A stretch of DNA of 64,000 nt from Betaproteobacteria bacterium. GTDB taxonomy: Bacteria > Pseudomonadota > Gammaproteobacteria > Burkholderiales > Usitatibacteraceae. Shown piece after piece: positions 10,935 to 20,238 of the stretch. The stretch spans positions 1 to 64,000 of the forward strand of contig JADKJU010000003.1 in assembly GCA_016720855.1 (NCBI GenBank), read 5' to 3'. Positions within the stretch are counted from its first letter, which is position 1, and each line of letters begins with the position of its first letter. Below the pieces are notes generated by a model, which was not told the origin of the DNA, ran no database searches, and saw only the letters and a program-made list of their open reading frames with translations. The translations under genes were made by a program, and so were the position numbers.

Positions 10935-11561
10935 TCATTCGCCGCGCAGCGCCCAGGCCTTCCGGGCAGCCGGGCGCGAATAGCAGTCTGCCAGCCAGCG
11001 CGCGAGGTTCGGGCGCGCCGCGTGGTCCATGCGCCGTGCGCGGAACATCGCCGCGGCCAGGTTAAGGTCGGCCACCGTGAAAGTGGCGCCCGCGAGGTAC
11101 GACTTGCCCGCCAGGGCGGCCTCGATAACGGCGAGGGGCCTGGCCACTTTTTCCAGCGCGGCCGCGGCCCGCGCGGGATCGCGCTGGTCCTCGGGCAGGA
11201 CGAACGAATGCGAGGCCCATTCCACCATGAGCGGGTCGATCTCCGTCACCGCGAAGAAGGACCACTGGAACGCGAGTCCCTCACCCTCGATCGTCGAAGG
11301 CCAGAGTCCCATGTCGTGCTTGCGCGCGAGGTACAGGTTGATCGCCATCGACTCCCAGAGCGTGAACCCGTCGTCGTCGATCGCGGGGACGCGGCCCAGG
11401 GGATTGGCGAGGCGAAACTCCGGGTTGTTCTTGCCGAGCGGGCCGTCCGGATCGTCGCGGTAGTGGATAGGCACGTGCTCATGGGGCAGCCCCAGTTCCT
11501 GCGCGATCCAGAGGACGCGGATGGCCCGCGAGGCGGCGATGCCGTAGATTCTCAGCGTCAT
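10935..11561 (-). CDS. Glutathione S-transferase family protein
   Basis: 208 residues. The thioredoxin-like N-terminal domain (about 1-80) has the glutathione-site segments GRVPAIDDDGFTLWESMAINLYLA; the all-helical C-terminal domain follows, with LAGATFTVADLNLAAAMF. The position of the usual catalytic Ser/Cys is SRAIRVLW near residue 10. Substrate unknown. Its start overlaps the stop of the GNAT gene by four bases (ATGA), so it is coupled to the ppsA-GNAT unit. Confidence 0.92.
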   Translation of the reverse strand: MTLRIYGIAASRAIRVLWIAQELGLPHEHVPIHYRDDPDGPLGKNNPEFRLANPLGRVPAIDDDGFTLWESMAINLYLARKHDMGLWPSTIEGEGLAFQWSFFAVTEIDPLMVEWASHSFVLPEDQRDPARAAAALEKVARPLAVIEAALAGKSYLAGATFTVADLNLAAAMFRARRMDHAARPNLARWLADCYSRPAARKAWALRGE

Positions 11562-12013
11562 TCGATGTCTCCCCGGAGCAGCATCTCGATGTGCGGGATG
11601 CCATCCTCGTCATAGGGCTCGGAGTCTGTCACGAAACCGAGCGACTGGTAAAAGCGCTCCAGCCGCTGCTGTGCGCCGATGCGGACCGGCCTCCCGGGCC
11701 ACAACGCCTTCGCGCGCGCGATGGCCTCGACCATGAGCGCCCGGCCCAGTCCGGTGCCGCGCACGGCCTGCGTGGTGATCACGCGCCCGATGGAAGGCTC
11801 GGCGAACTTGATCCCGGCCGGGACGATCCGGCAGTAGGTGGCGAGCGCGCCGTCCACGTGGGAAAAGAGGTGCCAGCAACCGGGATCGACGCCGTCCATG
11901 TCCTGGAACACGCAGGCCTGCTCGACCACGAAGACTTCCGTGCGCGCCTGCAGGATGTCGTGGACCTCGCGCGCCGTGAGCTCGTCGAGGCGCGCGAAGC
12001 GCCACGCGGTCAT
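11558..12013 (-). CDS. elaA: ElaA-like GNAT family N-acetyltransferase
   Basis: 151 residues; GNAT fold transferring acetyl from acetyl-CoA to an unknown acceptor. ElaA signature features: opening [26 protein letters not shown], and YCRIVPAG. The acetyl-CoA loop is [10 protein letters not shown] (Q/RxxGxG/A type). Begins by ATGA overlap with the ppsA stop (12010-12013) and ends by ATGA overlap with the GST gene, a compact operon ppsA-elaA-gst. Confidence 0.9.
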   Translation of the reverse strand: MTAWRFARLDELTAREVHDILQARTEVFVVEQACVFQDMDGVDPGCWHLFSHVDGALATYCRIVPAGIKFAEPSIGRVITTQAVRGTGLGRALMVEAIARAKALWPGRPVRIGAQQRLERFYQSLGFVTDSEPYDEDGIPHIEMLLRGDIE

Positions 12014-14403
12014 GGAGCGCCGGTGGCGACCTTGTCAGCGGCCTTCGCCAGGTGCAGCCAGGTCTCGACGACGGTGTCCGGGTTGAGCGACATCGACTCG
12101 ATCCCCTCCCCCATCAGCCATTCGGCGAGGTCGGGATAGTCGCTGGGGCCCTGCCCGCAGATGCCCACGTACTTGCCCTGCCGGCGGCACGCCTGGATCG
12201 CCAGCGAGAGCATGCGCTTCACCGCCGGGTCGCGCTCGTCGAAGGAATCCATGACCAGCCCCGAGTCGCGGTCGAGGGCAAGCGTGAGCTGCGTCATGTC
12301 GTTCGAGCCGATGGAGAAGCCGTCGAAGTGCTTCAGGAACTCGTCGGCGAGGATCGCGTTCGACGGGATCTCGCACATCATCACCACCTTGAGCCCGTTC
12401 CTGCCGCGCTCCAGGCCGTTGTCCTTGAGGATCGCGTGCACCTGCTCGGCTTCCTTCAGCGTCCTCACGAAGGGGATCATGATCTCGACGTTGGTGAGCC
12501 CCATCGCGTCGCGCACCTTGCGCATCGCCTCGCACTCGAGCCTGAAGCAGTCGCGGAAGGAGCGAGCGACGTAGCGCGAGGCCCCGCGGAAGCCGATCAT
12601 CGGGTTCTCCTCGTGCGGCTCGTACTGCGCGCCGCCGATGAGATTGCGGTACTCGTTCGACTTGAAGTCCGAGAGGCGCACGATCACCTTCTTCGGCCAG
12701 AAGGCCGCGGCGATGGTGGCCACCCCCTCGACGATCTTCTCGACGTAGAAGCGCGTCGGGTTCTCGTAGCCTCGCGACTGGCGCGTCACCTGGGCCTTGA
12801 GGTCCGCGGCCAACCCGTCGTACTCGAGGCAGGCCTTGGGATGGATGCCGATGGTGTTGGAGATGATGAATTCCAGCCTCGCCAGTCCCACGCCGTCGTT
12901 GGGGAGCAGGCAGAAATCGAAGGCGAGCTGCGGGTTGCCCACGTTCATCGCGAGCTTCACCGGGATCTTCGGCATGCGGTCGAGGAAGACTTCCACCACC
13001 TCGAAGGCGAGCTTGCCTTCATAGACGAATCCGGTGTCGCCCTCGGCGCAGGACACGGTGACCTCGTCGCCGTCGCGCAGCACGCGGGTTGCGTTCTCGC
13101 AGCCCACCACCGCCGGCACGCCCAGCTCGCGGGCGATGATGGCGGCGTGGCAGGTGCGCCCGCCCCGGTTGGTGACGATGGCGGAGGCGCGCTTCATCAC
13201 CGGCTCCCAGTTCGGGTCGGTCATGTCGGTCACGAGCACGTCGCCATCCTGCACGCGGGCGATCTCGGCCACGTCCTTGACGACGCGCACGCGTCCCTGC
13301 CCGATCTTCGAGCCGATGGCGCGGCCGGAGGCAAGCACCTCGCCGCGCTTGCCGAGCCGGTAGCGCGTGAGGTGGTTCTTGCGCGTCTCCTGGCTCTTCA
13401 CCGTCTCCGGGCGGGCCTGCAGGATGTAGATCTGGTTGTCGCTCCCGTCCTTGCCCCATTCGATGTCCATCGGGCGGCCGTAGTGGTTCTCGATCGCCAC
13501 CGCGTAGCGCGCGAGCTGCTCGACGTCGGCATCCGTCAGCGAGAAGCGATCGCGGTCGGTGGGCTCGACGTCGCGCTGCACGACGGACTTGTGGGCCTTC
13601 GACTCGCTGGTGAAGACCATCTTGATGGCCTTCCCGCCGATCGTGCGTCGAAGGATCGCGGGCCTGCCCGCCGCCAGGCAGGGCTTGGAGACGTAGAACT
13701 CGTCGGGGTTCACCGCGCCCTGCACCACCATCTCGCCCAGGCCGTAGCTCGAGGTCACGAAGACCACGTCGCGAAATCCAGACTCGGTGTCGAGCGTGAA
13801 CACCACGCCGGCCGCGCCAGTGTCCGAGCGCACCATGCGCTGCACGCCCGCGGAGAGCGCCACGTCGGCGTGCGCGAAGCCCTTGTGCACCCGGTAGGCG
13901 ATGGCGCGGTCGTTGTAGAGCGAGGCGAAGACCTGCTTCACGGCATCGAGCACGTTGTCGATGCCTCGGATGTTGAGAAAGGTCTCCTGCTGGCCCGCGA
14001 AGGAGGCGTCGGGCAGGTCCTCGGCGGTGGCGGAGGAGCGCACGGCGAAGCTCGTCTCCGTGCCGCCGGCGATCTTCGCATACGCCTCGCGGATCTGGCG
14101 CTCCAGCTCGGGCTGGAAAGGCGCCGAGGCGACCCAGTCGCGGATCTCGGCACCCGTCCTGGCAAGGGTGCCCACGTCCTCCACGTTGAGCGTCGCGAGG
14201 GCCTGGTCGATCTTCGCCTTAAGGCCATTCGCGGCGAGGAAATCGACGAAGGCCTGCGCCGTGGTCGCGAAGCCTCCCGGAACCCTCACACCTGCCGCGG
14301 AGAGCTGGCTGATCAGTTCGCCCAGGGAGGCGTTCTTGCCGCCGACCGACCCCACGTCGGTCATGCGCAGCGTTTCGAGGGGGAGTACGTAGGCTGGTGC
14401 CAT
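12010..14403 (-). CDS. ppsA: Phosphoenolpyruvate synthase
   Basis: Makes PEP from pyruvate with ATP yielding AMP and phosphate (EC 2.7.9.2), a gluconeogenic step. 797 residues, full length. N-terminal ATP-binding domain begins [15 protein letters not shown]; the phosphohistidine domain contains [15 protein letters not shown] with the swivelling His; the C-terminal PEP/pyruvate barrel has [15 protein letters not shown] and [13 protein letters not shown]. Start ATG at 14403 gives [14 protein letters not shown]. Divergent from ppsR, its dedicated regulatory kinase/phosphorylase. Confidence 0.97.
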   Translation of the reverse strand: MAPAYVLPLETLRMTDVGSVGGKNASLGELISQLSAAGVRVPGGFATTAQAFVDFLAANGLKAKIDQALATLNVEDVGTLARTGAEIRDWVASAPFQPELERQIREAYAKIAGGTETSFAVRSSATAEDLPDASFAGQQETFLNIRGIDNVLDAVKQVFASLYNDRAIAYRVHKGFAHADVALSAGVQRMVRSDTGAAGVVFTLDTESGFRDVVFVTSSYGLGEMVVQGAVNPDEFYVSKPCLAAGRPAILRRTIGGKAIKMVFTSESKAHKSVVQRDVEPTDRDRFSLTDADVEQLARYAVAIENHYGRPMDIEWGKDGSDNQIYILQARPETVKSQETRKNHLTRYRLGKRGEVLASGRAIGSKIGQGRVRVVKDVAEIARVQDGDVLVTDMTDPNWEPVMKRASAIVTNRGGRTCHAAIIARELGVPAVVGCENATRVLRDGDEVTVSCAEGDTGFVYEGKLAFEVVEVFLDRMPKIPVKLAMNVGNPQLAFDFCLLPNDGVGLARLEFIISNTIGIHPKACLEYDGLAADLKAQVTRQSRGYENPTRFYVEKIVEGVATIAAAFWPKKVIVRLSDFKSNEYRNLIGGAQYEPHEENPMIGFRGASRYVARSFRDCFRLECEAMRKVRDAMGLTNVEIMIPFVRTLKEAEQVHAILKDNGLERGRNGLKVVMMCEIPSNAILADEFLKHFDGFSIGSNDMTQLTLALDRDSGLVMDSFDERDPAVKRMLSLAIQACRRQGKYVGICGQGPSDYPDLAEWLMGEGIESMSLNPDTVVETWLHLAKAADKVATGAP

Positions 14404-14556
14404 GCTCGCTCGCAGGGGTTCGGGTGACGGGCCGCCCGGTATTTGCAATTATATCGGAGGCTTGCGGCCGTTGCTGCGCTGCATCAAACTCCTGTCTCGG
14501 ACCCTTCGAAACATCCCGTGCGTAGCGCGGGGCCCCCACGAACCCGGAACCCTTCC
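14404..14556. promoter_or_regulatory. ppsA/ppsR divergent intergenic region
   Basis: 153 bases between the two start codons. A minus-strand TATAAT lies at 14448-14453, 45 bases from the ppsA start, and is the best -10 candidate; I see no convincing -35 at 16-18 bases from it. No clear plus-strand promoter for ppsR. Confidence 0.4.
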
Positions 14557-15381
14557 ATGTCCCACCGCCGCCGCGTCTTCTTCGTCTCCGACCGCACCGG
14601 CCTCACCGTCGAGGCTCTCGGCTCCTCCCTCATCTCCCAGTTCGACGGCATCGACTTCGTTCGCGTGACCCTGCCGTTCATCGACTCGGCGGACAAGGCT
14701 CGCGAGGCCGTCGCCCAGATCAACGCGGCCCACCGCGATTCCGGCAAGCGCCCCCTCATCTTCAGCTCGCTCGTGAACGATGCCGTGCGCGCCGAGATCG
14801 ACAAGGCGGAAGGCCTCGTGCTGGACTTCTTCGGCAAGTTCATCGTCCCGCTGGAGGCCGAGCTCGGGCAGAAGTCGATGCACGCGGTGGGCAAGAGCCA
14901 CAGCGCCGGCAACGCCAAGGACTACAACCACCGCATCGAGGCGATCAACTACACGCTCTCCCACGACGACGGCGTCACCCACCGCGGGCTGGAGGAGGCG
15001 GACCTGGTGCTGGTCGGGGTCTCCCGCAGCGGCAAGACCCCCACCTCGCTCTACATGGCGATGCAGTTCGGCATCAAGGCGGCCAACTACCCGCTGATCC
15101 CCGAGGACCTCGAGGCCAACCGCCTGCCGCCCTCGCTCGTTCCGATCAAGCACAAGGTCTGGGGCCTCACCATCCAGCCCGACCGCCTGCACCAGATCCG
15201 CAAGGAACGCCGCCCGGACTCGCGCTACGCCGCCCTCGACAACTGCCGCTACGAGGTGTCCGCCGCCGAGAAGCTCATGCGCCAGGCCGACATCCGATTC
15301 CTGGACTCGACGACCAAGTCCATCGAGGAGATCGCCACCACGATGCTGCACGAGGCCCAGCTCGTGCGCCGGGTGTATTGA
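14557..15381 (+). CDS. ppsR: PEP synthase regulatory protein (kinase/pyrophosphorylase, DUF299)
   Basis: Bifunctional regulator that inactivates PEP synthase by ADP-dependent phosphorylation and reactivates it by Pi-dependent dephosphorylation. 274 residues from ATG 14557 (MSHRRRVFFVSDRTGLTVE), matching the family. The P-loop GVSRSGKT is at 154-161; SHSAGNAKDYNHRIEAINY is a family-specific segment. Divergent from ppsA, the usual arrangement. Its stop overlaps the TTG start of the next gene (TTGA). Confidence 0.97.
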   Translation: MSHRRRVFFVSDRTGLTVEALGSSLISQFDGIDFVRVTLPFIDSADKAREAVAQINAAHRDSGKRPLIFSSLVNDAVRAEIDKAEGLVLDFFGKFIVPLEAELGQKSMHAVGKSHSAGNAKDYNHRIEAINYTLSHDDGVTHRGLEEADLVLVGVSRSGKTPTSLYMAMQFGIKAANYPLIPEDLEANRLPPSLVPIKHKVWGLTIQPDRLHQIRKERRPDSRYAALDNCRYEVSAAEKLMRQADIRFLDSTTKSIEEIATTMLHEAQLVRRVY

Positions 15382-15686
15382 AGCGCCTCTGCAACGCCTC
15401 CAACCTTCCCGAGGCCCACATCCTCGCCGGCTGGCTCGCCCAGCGCGGCATTCGCGTGCGCATCCTGAATGCCAATGCCTCGGGCGCCCTCGGCGAACTG
15501 CCGGTGGACGCGGCGGCGCCACAACTGTGGCTGGAGGATCCGCGCCAGGAGGCATGGGCGCGCGAGGCCATCGAGGAGTTCCGTCGCGCGGCCGCGGGAC
15601 CTTCGCGGAAGTGCCCCGCCTGCGGCGAGGAGAACCCGCCCGCCTTCGAGCTGTGCTGGTCTTGCGGGTGCGGTCTCGTTCCCTGA
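15378..15686 (+). CDS. DUF2007-type small protein with C-terminal zinc ribbon
   Basis: 102 residues, TTG start at 15378 overlapping the ppsR stop, so coupled to it. Residues 1-70 match the DUF2007 'putative signal transducing protein' fold: a short ferredoxin-like unit (LPEAHILAGWLAQRGIRVRI). The C-terminus holds two CxxC pairs (KCPACG and LCWSCG), a zinc ribbon. Function unknown; the ribbon suggests nucleic-acid or protein contact. Convergent with the patatin gene, three bases apart. Confidence 0.85.
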   Translation: MKRLCNASNLPEAHILAGWLAQRGIRVRILNANASGALGELPVDAAAPQLWLEDPRQEAWAREAIEEFRRAAAGPSRKCPACGEENPPAFELCWSCGCGLVP

Positions 15687-15689
15687 GCG

Positions 15690-17921
15690 TCAGGGCGTGC
15701 CGATGAAAAAGTAGACCCGCCCCCCGCGGTCCTTGGCCGACGTCGTCGAGTAGCCGAAGTAGATCGGACCGAAAGCCGTATTCGAGGCAAGGTAGACACC
15801 GAAGGAATTGATCCCGCCGGTGAGGTTGGGCTCGGTGATCGGATTCTTCATGTATCCCGCTTCGTACGTCACGCCGGCCAGCACCGAAAGTCCCAGGATC
15901 GGAATCGGCTTGTTGAGCCGGTACTGGGCCTCGACCGTGGCGACACCATAAGCATCGACGCCGAGAATCTGCCCCGGCGCGAAGGCCGACAGGCGCCGGA
16001 ATCCTCCCAGCGAGAACGCGTCGTTGAGCGGTGGGTTGCCCTGCGTGGCCATTCCGCCCTGTACCGAGCCCAGCAGGATGTAGTCGCCGTTCGGCGACCA
16101 GGCCCCGCCCAGCCGGCCGTCCACCCGGCCGTACTTGCTCAAGTTGTCGGACACGCGCTCGGCCTGGAAGAAGTCGAGGTCCGCCTTGTAGCCCTTCGTC
16201 GGGAAGAAGGCGAAGTCCAGCGTGTCGAGCGCCACGCTCGCCGAGATGCCGCCGATGTTTCCCTTCGAGTCGGGCAGGACCGGGGAGCCCGTGCTGAGGC
16301 TGGAGCGCCCTTTTTGCTCCAGCAAGCCCACGCTCGCCATGCCGTAGATCCCGAGGTTCAGGCCCACGTCGAGGCCCACATGCCCCTCACGCAGGCTGTA
16401 ATCGGCAAGACGGTCGCCGTCGAAATACAGTCCCGCCGTGCGCTGGGTAAAGGCTGCATAGGGGCGTATGAAAGTGCGCTGTCGGTAGTCGAGCGGCTGG
16501 TAGAACTCCATCCCCACCGCCTGCTTGCTGCCCACCTGCACGATGGTGAGCCATTCGCCGCCGAAGGAGTTGATCCAGGTTTTCCGGAACAACGCGCGCA
16601 AGTTGTACGGCGTGTCGGAACTGAAATCCGTGGCCAGGTTGATGCCGAAGCGCAGGTAATCCGGCCCCCACGCCTTCTCGGAAGGAGCGAGCCTGAGGAT
16701 CGTCTTTTCGCGCTCCGAAAGCACCGAGTAGTCGAGCGTCTGCAGGTCGCCCCGACTGTAGAGGAGGACCAGGTCCTCGGAAAGCTTCTGCGAATCGAGT
16801 ACCTCGCCATCCTTCTGGCGAACGCCGGCACGCAGCTCCTCCGGGTTGACGAAGCGCGTCGTGGCCACCCGCACCTCATCCACCACGGGCGGGCTGTGCC
16901 TCGGCAGCGTGCGCAGCTTCGCCTGCCAGGCGCGGTATTCCTCCGGAGAGACGGAAAGCGCCCGCAGCTTGTCGGCCACCCCCAGCGCCGCCTCGCGCCC
17001 GATGGCCGCTGCCTCGAGCTGGTGGCTGAAGGCCATGGCGCTGAATTCGCCCAGCGCGGGGCGCATGTAGATGTCGCGGGGCCCCAGGAGCGAGAGGGAC
17101 TTGGAGACGTTCTGCTCGGTGAGGAGGTTCACCATCTGCCCCATGACGCTCAGGACGCTGGTCACCTCCTCGGGCTTGTAGAGAGGCGAGCCCACGTTCA
17201 CCGCGATAACGACCTCCGCCCCGCAGCGGTCGCGCACTTCCTGGACGGGCAGGTTGTCCACGAGCCCGCCGTCGACGAGCTTGTGGCCATCGCGCTCGAC
17301 CGGAGCGATGGCACCCGGCACCGACATGCTGGCGCGCATTGCCGAGGTGAGCTCCCCGCTGCGCATGGCGACTCGCTCGCCCGTGCCGATGTCGGTGGCG
17401 ATGAGAGTGAGGGGGAGCGGCAACTGCTCGATGCGCCGGTCGCCCAGGTCGGCACGGACGAGGTCGTTGAAGAAGAGCTTGATCTTCTCGCCCGCGACGG
17501 CGCCTTCGCGATAGCGCAGGCCGTCCTTGGTGACGCCGAACTCGAGGCCCGAATAGAAGCGGTCGTCGAACTGCTTGTTGCGCAGTCCCACCTGGTCGCG
17601 TCCGGCGGTGTCGTCGAACATTCGCGCCCAGTCCGTCTTTGCGATCTTTTCCGTCATGTCCGGGAGCGTCACGCCGGCGACGAACGCCCCGCTCACGAGC
17701 GCCCCCATGCTGGTGCCCGCGACGCAGTCGAATGGAACGCGCAATTCCTCCAGCACTTCAAGAACGCCCAGGTGGGCGCCGCCGCGGGCACCGCCGCCGC
17801 CGAGCACCAGGCCGACCTTGGGGCGCGTCGCCACACTTGCCTGCGGGAACGCGTCCGGCGCTGCGAGTACGGCACCCGCGAGGAAAGCCACCGCAGCGAG
17901 GCAAAGGCGGGGGAAAACCAC
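15690..17921 (-). CDS. Patatin-like phospholipase with BamA-type barrel (type Vd autotransporter, PlpD-like)
   Basis: Surface or secreted lipase carried by its own outer-membrane barrel. A GTG at 17921 preceded by CCGGAG gives 743 residues beginning with a signal peptide (VFPRLCLAAVAFLAGAVLA); an upstream in-frame start at 18020 would place over 30 odd residues before it. Patatin domain: oxyanion loop GGGGARGGAHLG at about 37-48, nucleophile S71 in GTSMG, catalytic aspartate in DGGLVDN near 245. A single POTRA-like region follows (VDEVRVATTRFVNPEEL), then a beta barrel from about residue 430 to the aromatic end YFFIGTP. The dyad Ser-Asp is intact. Confidence 0.92.
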   Translation of the reverse strand: MVFPRLCLAAVAFLAGAVLAAPDAFPQASVATRPKVGLVLGGGGARGGAHLGVLEVLEELRVPFDCVAGTSMGALVSGAFVAGVTLPDMTEKIAKTDWARMFDDTAGRDQVGLRNKQFDDRFYSGLEFGVTKDGLRYREGAVAGEKIKLFFNDLVRADLGDRRIEQLPLPLTLIATDIGTGERVAMRSGELTSAMRASMSVPGAIAPVERDGHKLVDGGLVDNLPVQEVRDRCGAEVVIAVNVGSPLYKPEEVTSVLSVMGQMVNLLTEQNVSKSLSLLGPRDIYMRPALGEFSAMAFSHQLEAAAIGREAALGVADKLRALSVSPEEYRAWQAKLRTLPRHSPPVVDEVRVATTRFVNPEELRAGVRQKDGEVLDSQKLSEDLVLLYSRGDLQTLDYSVLSEREKTILRLAPSEKAWGPDYLRFGINLATDFSSDTPYNLRALFRKTWINSFGGEWLTIVQVGSKQAVGMEFYQPLDYRQRTFIRPYAAFTQRTAGLYFDGDRLADYSLREGHVGLDVGLNLGIYGMASVGLLEQKGRSSLSTGSPVLPDSKGNIGGISASVALDTLDFAFFPTKGYKADLDFFQAERVSDNLSKYGRVDGRLGGAWSPNGDYILLGSVQGGMATQGNPPLNDAFSLGGFRRLSAFAPGQILGVDAYGVATVEAQYRLNKPIPILGLSVLAGVTYEAGYMKNPITEPNLTGGINSFGVYLASNTAFGPIYFGYSTTSAKDRGGRVYFFIGTP

Positions 17922-18040
17922 GGCAGCACTCCGGAGACGGGACGCAGGACCGCTATTCTGCGCCCTGCGGATGCGTGCAGGCCAGAGCGGGCCGCGCGGC
18001 AAGCGGTTAGAATCGCGCAATCTCCCGACCCGGATTGCCC

Positions 18041-18445
18041 ATGGACCGCCTCGTGATCGCCGCCTTCATTTTCGCCTCCGCAACCGCGGCCTTCGCGCAA
18101 ACGCGCCCGCCCTCGGTGGTCTTCAAGCCCGAGGTGGCCTCGTGCCCGGAGTGCGGCGTGGTGCGCAGCGTGAAGCGAATCGAGACCGACCCGCGGCCCA
18201 CGGCGCAGGAACGCGAGTCCACTGCCGGCTTCGTCGCGTCGATTCCGCTCGGCGGCGGGACGCCGGAAGTGGGATCGGTCACCGACGTGCGCCGCGAACA
18301 GAAGCCCCCCATCGTGAGCTACGAGGTGGTGGTGCGCCTCGACGACGGCCGCTTCCAGCTCGTCCTGCAGGACGGCGCCGAGGACCTCCACGAGGGCGAC
18401 ATGGTGAAGATCGAACGCGGCAAGGTCGTCCCGCGCAGCCACTAG
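18041..18445 (+). CDS. Hypothetical secreted protein with CxxC motif
   Basis: 134 residues. Residues 1-19 are a Sec signal peptide ending AFA-QT. The mature part starts with CPECGVVRSVKRIE, resembling the segment that precedes glycine-zipper domains in SlyB-type outer-membrane proteins, but the zipper is absent. It ends in a short beta-rich domain (SYEVVVRLDDGRFQLVLQ...GDMVKIERGKV). A TTG two codons upstream is a weaker start. Convergent with yhhQ, 7 bases apart. Function unknown; periplasmic location is inferred. Confidence 0.78.
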   Translation: MDRLVIAAFIFASATAAFAQTRPPSVVFKPEVASCPECGVVRSVKRIETDPRPTAQERESTAGFVASIPLGGGTPEVGSVTDVRREQKPPIVSYEVVVRLDDGRFQLVLQDGAEDLHEGDMVKIERGKVVPRSH

Positions 18446-18452
18446 GCCGGGC

Positions 18453-19178
18453 TCACACCTTTACCGAAAAGGGCGTGAAATCCGTGTCGCGGTCGTAGTA
18501 GTCCTCGTGCTCGGTGCGCTTGAGCCAGCCGACGATCGCGTAGGTGACGGGCGTGAGCACCACCTCCACCCCGACCTTCAGGACGAACTGGGCGAGCATC
18601 ACCACCGGCAGTTTGTCGTCGGGGATGATGCCCGTGCCATAGAACGCGATCGGGTAGAAGAGGAGTGAATCGACGCCCTCGCCCAGGATCGTCGAGCCGA
18701 TGGTGCGCGTCCACAGCCAGCGCCCGGCGGTCAGGATCTTCATCTTGGCAAGCGTGAAGGAATTCACGAATTCCCCGCAGAAGTAGGCGAACATCGAGGC
18801 GGCCGCGATTCGCCAGGCCTGCCCGAACGCGACCTCGTAGGCCGCCTGGTTCTTCCAGAACGGCGCCGGCGGCAGCGCCACCACCACGTACGCCATGAGT
18901 GATGCGAAAGCGAGCCCCGCGAAGCCCGCCCAGATCACGCGTCGCGAGCGCGCGTAGCCATACACCTCGGTGAGGACGTCGCCGAAGACGTAGGAGACGG
19001 GAAAGAAGAGCACGCCGGCGCCGAAGGTGAGCACCCCCAGCACGGGCAGGTCGATCTGTGCCACCTTCGCCGGTCCGATGAGGTTCGAGCAGATGAGGAC
19101 GGTCACGAAGGCCGCCATCACGAACTCGTAATACCGGTACTGGCGCTGCGGGTGCGGTTCTGCGGGAGTTTTTTGCAT
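18453..19178 (-). CDS. yhhQ: Queuosine precursor transporter YhhQ (DUF165)
   Basis: Inner-membrane importer of preQ0/preQ1 for queuosine tRNA modification. 241 residues with six or seven hydrophobic helices. Family hallmarks: LICSNLIGPAKV, FFPVSYVFGDVLTEVYGY, YFCGEFVNSFTLAKMKI and a TIGSTILGEGVDSLLFYPIAFYG region. A short hydrophilic N-terminus precedes the first helix. No queuosine riboswitch is visible upstream. queF, which makes preQ1, is 32 kb away in the same window. Confidence 0.93.
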   Translation of the reverse strand: MQKTPAEPHPQRQYRYYEFVMAAFVTVLICSNLIGPAKVAQIDLPVLGVLTFGAGVLFFPVSYVFGDVLTEVYGYARSRRVIWAGFAGLAFASLMAYVVVALPPAPFWKNQAAYEVAFGQAWRIAAASMFAYFCGEFVNSFTLAKMKILTAGRWLWTRTIGSTILGEGVDSLLFYPIAFYGTGIIPDDKLPVVMLAQFVLKVGVEVVLTPVTYAIVGWLKRTEHEDYYDRDTDFTPFSVKV

Positions 19179-19282
19179 GAGGTGGGCTCCGACTCATCCG
19201 GGGTTGAAAATCGCGGGCCGCTTCCGGGGGCGGCTCACGAGGGTGGCTATGGATGCAGCGGGGCTACGGTAACCCAAAAACA

Positions 19283-19441
19283 GGGACACGGATGAACACG
19301 GATGAAGACGGATGAAGACGGATTCGAAGAGGTCCGGACGAGGCGGTGGCGAGTGGGCGCATTCTCGCTCCGTTCGATGCCGCAGTTCCTGACCCGCATT
19401 ATCCGAATTTATCCGTGTTCATCCGTGTTCATCCGTGTCCC
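19283..19441. repeat. 10-bp-periodic inverted repeat
   Basis: Left arm 19283-19323 is built of units of ACGGATGAAC or ACGGATGAAG; right arm 19411-19441 is the same unit inverted (ATCCGTGTTC). The outer 31 bases of each arm match with one mismatch, and about 90 bases lie between the arms. It fills the gap between yhhQ and the rRNA methyltransferase gene, and the right arm supplies the last codons and stop of the latter. The rest of the 19179-19428 gap holds no gene that I can support. Confidence 0.85.
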
Positions 19442-20238
19442 CCGCCTTTGGGCCGCGTCACTCCCCGCTGCCTGACCGCCTCGAACAGCGCAATCGACCC
19501 AGCCACCCCCGCATTGAGACTCTCCGCGCGCCCGGGCATGGGGATACGCACGCGCACCGTCGCCGCCTTCTCGAGCTCCGCCGACAGGCCCGCGCCCTCG
19601 TTGCCGACCAGGAATGCCACGGGTCCGTGCAGGGACGTGTCGTAGAGCGACGCCTTTGCCCCGCCGCACAGCGCCACGCTCGTCCCGCGGAACGACGAGA
19701 TGAACGCGGCGAGGTCCGCGCCTTCGACGATGTTGAGCGCGAAGTGCGCCCCCTGCCCCGCGCGCAGCACCTTGGGCGACCAGGCGAAGGCGCAAGAGGG
19801 CGAAAGCAGCACGTGCCCGACGCCCGCGGCGGCCGCGCTGCGCAGGAGCGTGCCGACATTGCCGGGGTCCTGCAGGTCTTCGAGCAGAAGGCAGAAGCGC
19901 GCGCTGTCCGGCACCGCGTGCCCCGTGGGGGTGGGCACCACCGCGATGATTCCGGCCGGCGACTCGACACCGCTCACCGCGTCGAAGAGGGCATCGGCCA
20001 GTTCCACCACCTGCGCGTCCTTCGCGCGGGCGAGAAGGCGAGACGTCCCGGTGGAGCCCGCCGCGGTCCGGCTCACGAAGAACTGCGCCACCGGATGCCC
20101 CGCGCCGATGCAGGCCTCGACCAGGTGCGCTCCTTCGATCACCGACAGGGCGCGCTTTCTTCGCTCGGCCGACGACGAAGCGAGCTTCGCGAGCGTCTTG
20201 TAGGCGGCATTGTCCCTCGAGGCAACGGTCTTCATCAT
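19429..20238 (-). CDS. TrmH/SpoU family RNA 2'-O-methyltransferase
   Basis: SPOUT methyltransferase, 269 residues. N-terminal substrate-binding domain (NAAYKTLAKLASSSAERRKRALSVIEGAHLVEA) then the knotted SAM domain with LLLEDLQDPGNVGTLLRSAAAAG, FLVGNEGAGLS and RIPMPGRAESLNAGVAGSI, the three SpoU motifs. Likely methylates rRNA ribose; RlmB-type or tRNA targets cannot be separated. The ATG at 20238 overlaps the rnhB stop (TGATG). The last residues (GGGHG) and stop come from the repeat at 19411-19441. Confidence 0.93.
   Translation of the reverse strand: MMKTVASRDNAAYKTLAKLASSSAERRKRALSVIEGAHLVEACIGAGHPVAQFFVSRTAAGSTGTSRLLARAKDAQVVELADALFDAVSGVESPAGIIAVVPTPTGHAVPDSARFCLLLEDLQDPGNVGTLLRSAAAAGVGHVLLSPSCAFAWSPKVLRAGQGAHFALNIVEGADLAAFISSFRGTSVALCGGAKASLYDTSLHGPVAFLVGNEGAGLSAELEKAATVRVRIPMPGRAESLNAGVAGSIALFEAVRQRGVTRPKGGGHG

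Noticed and set aside
18453..19282. preQ1 riboswitch upstream of yhhQ
   Set aside because: I looked for a compact preQ1 aptamer between 19179 and 19282 and found no matching stem plus A-rich tail.
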